DNA of 60,553 bases. It comes from Candolleomyces eurysporus (lineage: Eukaryota > Basidiomycota > Agaricomycetes > Agaricales > Psathyrellaceae). Of this stretch, positions 58,518 through 60,553 are shown piece by piece. Numbering within the stretch: position 1 is the first letter of the stretch; each line of letters begins with the position of its first letter. Location of the stretch: NCBI GenBank assembly GCA_027579435.1, contig JANBPK010001494.1, positions 1 to 60,553 on the forward strand, written 5' to 3'. Below the pieces are notes generated by a model, which was not told the DNA's origin, made no database searches, and worked only from the letters and a program-made list of their open reading frames with translations. The translations under genes and the position numbers were made by a program.

Positions 58518-59635
58518 GTCATACGGCACCATGGAGAGACACCCGCGGATTATGTAGGCCTGCATTGTCACTAGAATGACTTCCATGGGACGGTTTTTCA
58601 TGCTGTAGCGAATTCAGTATAAGCCGCCTAACATCTTTGGCAGAGAAAGATCGTCCAATGAGCTATCAATTATCGCTGTTCGTCGCATGGTATAAGAGGA
58701 TCTTTTTATTCAAATGAAGCTCACTTATCACTACAACAAGGTCTTCCAGTGGGAAACGTCGGTCTGGTAACGCACCTTCTTGATATTCGCAAACGAGTGG
58801 ATAGTACGGACACTTGAAGGAGCTGCACCCAAGCCGCAACGTTGTATAGCTGCAAACAAGCTTCGACAAGCGCCTCTGACTTGGAGCATTGGCAGTCCAG
58901 AGGTAGAAGAATTTCAGGCTTTCGGCGAGTCCATGCTATAAAGGTCTGGAGGCCTCATGGTGATTACCAGCGTGAAGTCCTTCGGGTTCCGGCCTCGCTA
59001 CACATGAACATCCCATCGATTGATTTGATTGTCAAAATTGTCCTCCTTGTTTGTACATGGATCGCCATTTCGCGAAAGTAAACGACCAGCTTTTACTACC
59101 CAAATTTACTCGAAGAAAATGACCTGCAGAGCAATATCGTCCCTATACTTTTTTAACTCCTCCATTGTATGCGTTAGTATAGCCCCATCCAAGTCTCGAC
59201 CCTTTGTATTGAACGCATTTCTCATGAGATGCGCCGACACACTGCACAGGTCGCTTTTGGCAACAACAAAGCGGGGTTGCTGGTTCCACCACGAATTCGA
59301 GGGGCCACTTGGCTGGCAGCGTTCAATCTTGCCTTCTTGGAGCCGAGTTCCAGAAGCTCTTGGTCGAGGTCGCTGTTATCGCCGTCTTCAACAGATTGGG
59401 AGAATTTGTCGTCGCCCTTCCTCCAGCCTCAAGTGAATTTATCCATGTAATCACGTTGCGTCAGAGTTGACATCTTTGCTCCCTCATAAATTTAGAACTG
59501 CTGCGGTCGAAAGCTGTTACTCCTCAGGCTGATCTGAAGTTGGTACTCCGATCCTGGAGAACTTGAGGACTATAAATTGCGGACTAACCTCGTGATTCCG
59601 CTCCTCCTAATCCATTACACCCCTAGTGACCAACC
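58518..59635. other. Intergenic, possible decayed gene piece
   Basis: 1.1 kb without a clear gene. Around 59220-59470 several plus frames carry hydrophobic or helical runs (for example FQKLLVEVAVIAVFNRLGEF) that hint at a carboxymuconolactone-decarboxylase-like remnant, but no start or joined frame supports a call. A TATAAATTG box at 59570 precedes the next gene. Confidence 0.25.
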
Positions 59636-60553
59636 ATGCCAATCACCCAGCAGAGGGCACTCGTTCTGCCCCAGAAGGGTGCCGACTTCGTGCTTGACAC
59701 TGCGATACCCGTCCCCAAGCCAGGAAAGGAGGAAGTCCTCGTCAAGATCAAGTCGGTGGCTTTGACTCCCGCTGATGCCAAACTGCGAAAGTTCGGCCTG
59801 ATTTATGGGGATTATCCTGGCATCCTTGGCCTCGATATCACAGGCGAAGTGATCGACCTCGGTGAAGGCGCCACCAGGTTCAATGTCGGCGACCGGGTGT
59901 AAGCCCTGAACTCTCTATTGTTCCCCATTTACCAAGTTTTTCTTGTGATAATCACAGATTTTTCGGTGGCAACTTTGTGAATGAGTACAGCGGGTTTCAG
60001 GAATATGCTCTAGCTGACCAAAACACGACGATGCTTGTCCGTGCACAACTTTGATATTGAATGTATTGAGCTGACCGCCCGTCCCATCCTTAGATTCCAT
60101 CAAACTTGTCATATGACGAAGCTGCCACACTCCCCGTAGCATTATGGACGGCATATCTGGGCCTGTATAACATCATACCCTATGGTCTTGCTCTCAAGTC
60201 CATCTTAGACGATGGTGGGATGGGCGCCTACGAAGGCAAAGCCATTTTCATCAGCGGAGGTTCCAGCTCTGTTGGCCAAACAGGTGAGACATTTTCTGTG
60301 GAGCTGGATATCCCGGAAGCATACGCTCACACCTCACCAACCTTAGTGATTCAATTCGCCAAACTCTCCGGATTTGCCTACATCATTACGACTGCATCGG
60401 CAAAGCATACGGAATACCTCAAGTCTTTAGGAGCAACGCACATTGTCGACCGTGATATCCCCGTTGCAGAAATACCAGCAGCGGTCAAGAACATCGTTGG
60501 CTCGCTGGAAATCGAATTGGCCTATGACGCGATCGGCATCGCCGATACTTCGC
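59636..60553 (+). CDS. Medium-chain reductase (zinc-binding dehydrogenase-like), 3' end missing
   Basis: The gene starts MPITQQRALVLPQKGADFVL and runs off the window. The GroES-like part has LVKIKSVALTPADAKLRKFG, YPGILGLDITGEVIDLG and FNVGDRV; after an intron (59899-59957) comes FFGGNFVNEYSGFQEYALAD, then SYDEAATLPVALWTAYLGL and the NAD(P)-binding loop FISGGSSSVGQT. No structural-zinc cysteine cluster is visible, so a zinc-free enoyl- or quinone-reductase type (ToxD-like) is more likely than an alcohol dehydrogenase. A second intron begins near 60043; its donor is unclear (possibly GC). The C-terminal half lies outside the window. Confidence 0.85.

Noticed and set aside
59229..59450. Short hydrophobic frames resembling a carboxymuconolactone decarboxylase
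   Set aside because: Similarity is spread over different frames without a start or usable splice sites.

Overview
The window looks like a piece of a filamentous basidiomycete (Agaricomycete-type) nuclear genome. Genes are split by many introns of about 50-60 nt. A NACHT-WD40 NLR-like gene, HSPA12-type Hsp70 relics, tandem cytochrome P450s and small secreted proteins sit next to ordinary housekeeping genes. No function here comes from a database search; calls rest on motifs and on reading frames that join cleanly across GT-AG (or GC-AG) introns.

Layout. (1) 1-15.1 kb is a duplicated accessory region. Two direct copies of a unit, an HSPA12-like Hsp70 pseudogene followed on the same strand by a NACHT/NLR gene, lie at 1-3.1 kb (its NLR is cut off by the window edge after 24 codons) and 8.3-15.1 kb. 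Between them are an intact NmrA/epimerase-like dehydrogenase (3.6-5.0 kb), an inverted-repeat MITE-like element (5.4-5.7 kb) and a truncated copy of the dehydrogenase (6.0-6.5 kb). The stretch from about 5.2 to 11.07 kb is strongly depleted in CpG. The truncated dehydrogenase copy shows directly that CpG has decayed to TpG/CpA, a RIP-like or methylation-like signature. The NLR in this stretch has one in-frame TAG between its NACHT part and its three WD40 repeats.

(2) 15.6-25.4 kb holds two complete tandem P450 genes and the remains of a third. (3) 25.7-33.2 kb is a compact housekeeping block: GAR formyltransferase and an EFM5-like eEF1A methyltransferase as a divergent pair, a MYST acetyltransferase divergent from a Mediator-9-like gene, a KRE9/KNH-like membrane protein and an intron-containing tRNA-Met(CAT).

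(4) 33.7-53.4 kb is the most striking part: nine consecutive same-strand genes, each encoding a roughly 200-residue secreted four-cysteine protein of the DUF4360 type. Each has a TATA-like box 52-87 bp before the start codon. They share nine possible intron positions, but each copy keeps a different subset (4 to 9 introns). (5) 54.7-60.55 kb returns to metabolism: proline dehydrogenase, a HAD-family hydrolase, and the 5' part of a medium-chain reductase cut by the window end.

Six single N characters each stand immediately before a homopolymer run. Dropping the N restores the reading frame in both genes where it falls in coding sequence, so they look like assembly artefacts.
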